NCBI RefSeq assembly: GCF_015352985.1
Contig: NZ_JACYXF010000004.1
Coordinates: forward strand, 186,001 to 250,000
Direction: 5' to 3'
Source of the DNA: Noviherbaspirillum malthae
Lineage (GTDB): Bacteria; Pseudomonadota; Gammaproteobacteria; Burkholderiales; Burkholderiaceae_D
Length of the DNA stretch: 64,000 bases
Shown here: one piece after another, positions 63,948-64,000 of the stretch
How the letters are laid out: every line of letters begins with the position of its first letter
Position numbering within the stretch: the first letter of the stretch is position 1
Notes under the pieces: model-generated
Seen by the model: the letters and a program-made list of their open reading frames with translations, nothing else
Databases searched by the model: none
What the model was told of the DNA's origin: nothing
Made by a program: the position numbers and the translations under genes

Positions 63948-64000
63948 CCATTACGTATCGCATCTCTTCGCTATTCAATGGCCGTGCTGACGGCTGCGGC

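Noticed and set aside
1-64000. Search for a prophage, CRISPR array, restriction system or other defence island
   Set aside because: No Cas, integrase, methyltransferase or phage-structural motifs were seen; recCBD is the only nuclease locus and is ordinary repair machinery.

Overview
The window looks like chromosomal DNA from a GC-rich (roughly 60-65%) betaproteobacterium of the order Burkholderiales, most like Oxalobacteraceae (Herbaspirillum/Noviherbaspirillum type). The reasons are three orphan Bug-family tricarboxylate-type binding proteins, several LysR regulators next to metabolic genes, a split PqiA, the recC-recB-recD order and many c-di-GMP enzymes. The genus is an inference. No rRNA, tRNA, CRISPR array, integrase or transposase gene was found.

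Layout. 1-6.6 kb: the end of a PurD-like ligase, a MITE-like repeat, a LysR regulator, a malate/L-lactate dehydrogenase plus Bug protein on the minus strand, and a divergent ThDP enzyme. 6.7-14.3 kb: a Cache-PAS-GGDEF-EAL protein, a cytochrome c/FTR1 iron permease fusion with a Fur box, and a divergent MHYT-GGDEF-EAL protein. 14.5-19.3 kb: a second, inverted copy of the repeat, then a copper operon headed by a DUF2946 leader protein carrying CXXC and RAPP motifs (CruR type), followed by a PCu(A)C chaperone, a TonB-dependent receptor and a cysteine/histidine-bearing sialidase-fold protein. 19.3-23.8 kb: TAXI binding protein with a membrane-anchored partner, an orphan terminator with a duplicated hairpin, a chemoreceptor and a hemerythrin. 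24.6-33.8 kb: recC-recB-recD. 33.9-38.8 kb: HU, DoxX, pirin, a lower-GC beta-helix protein, a hypothetical and a LysR regulator. 39.1-45.5 kb: pqiA (two genes), pqiB, pqiC and a large MscS channel. 45.5-54.1 kb: a palindromic repeat cluster, a lipoprotein hydrolase divergent from a Bug protein across two palindromes, a lone ftsH, a metallo-beta-lactamase-fold lipoprotein and opgD. 54.1-57.7 kb: LysR, DUF1127, a frameshifted HDOD gene and an MFS exporter. 57.8-61.4 kb: two c-di-GMP proteins with related N-terminal sensor domains behind a photoactive-yellow-protein homologue. 61.7-64 kb: cupin, Bug protein and a response regulator.

The two most interesting systems are the CruR-type copper operon, where the first gene probably acts as a regulatory upstream ORF, and the PYP homologue, which keeps the chromophore cysteine, tyrosine and glutamate and is translationally packed with a diguanylate cyclase and a GGDEF-EAL protein. 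That packing suggests light or redox input into c-di-GMP.
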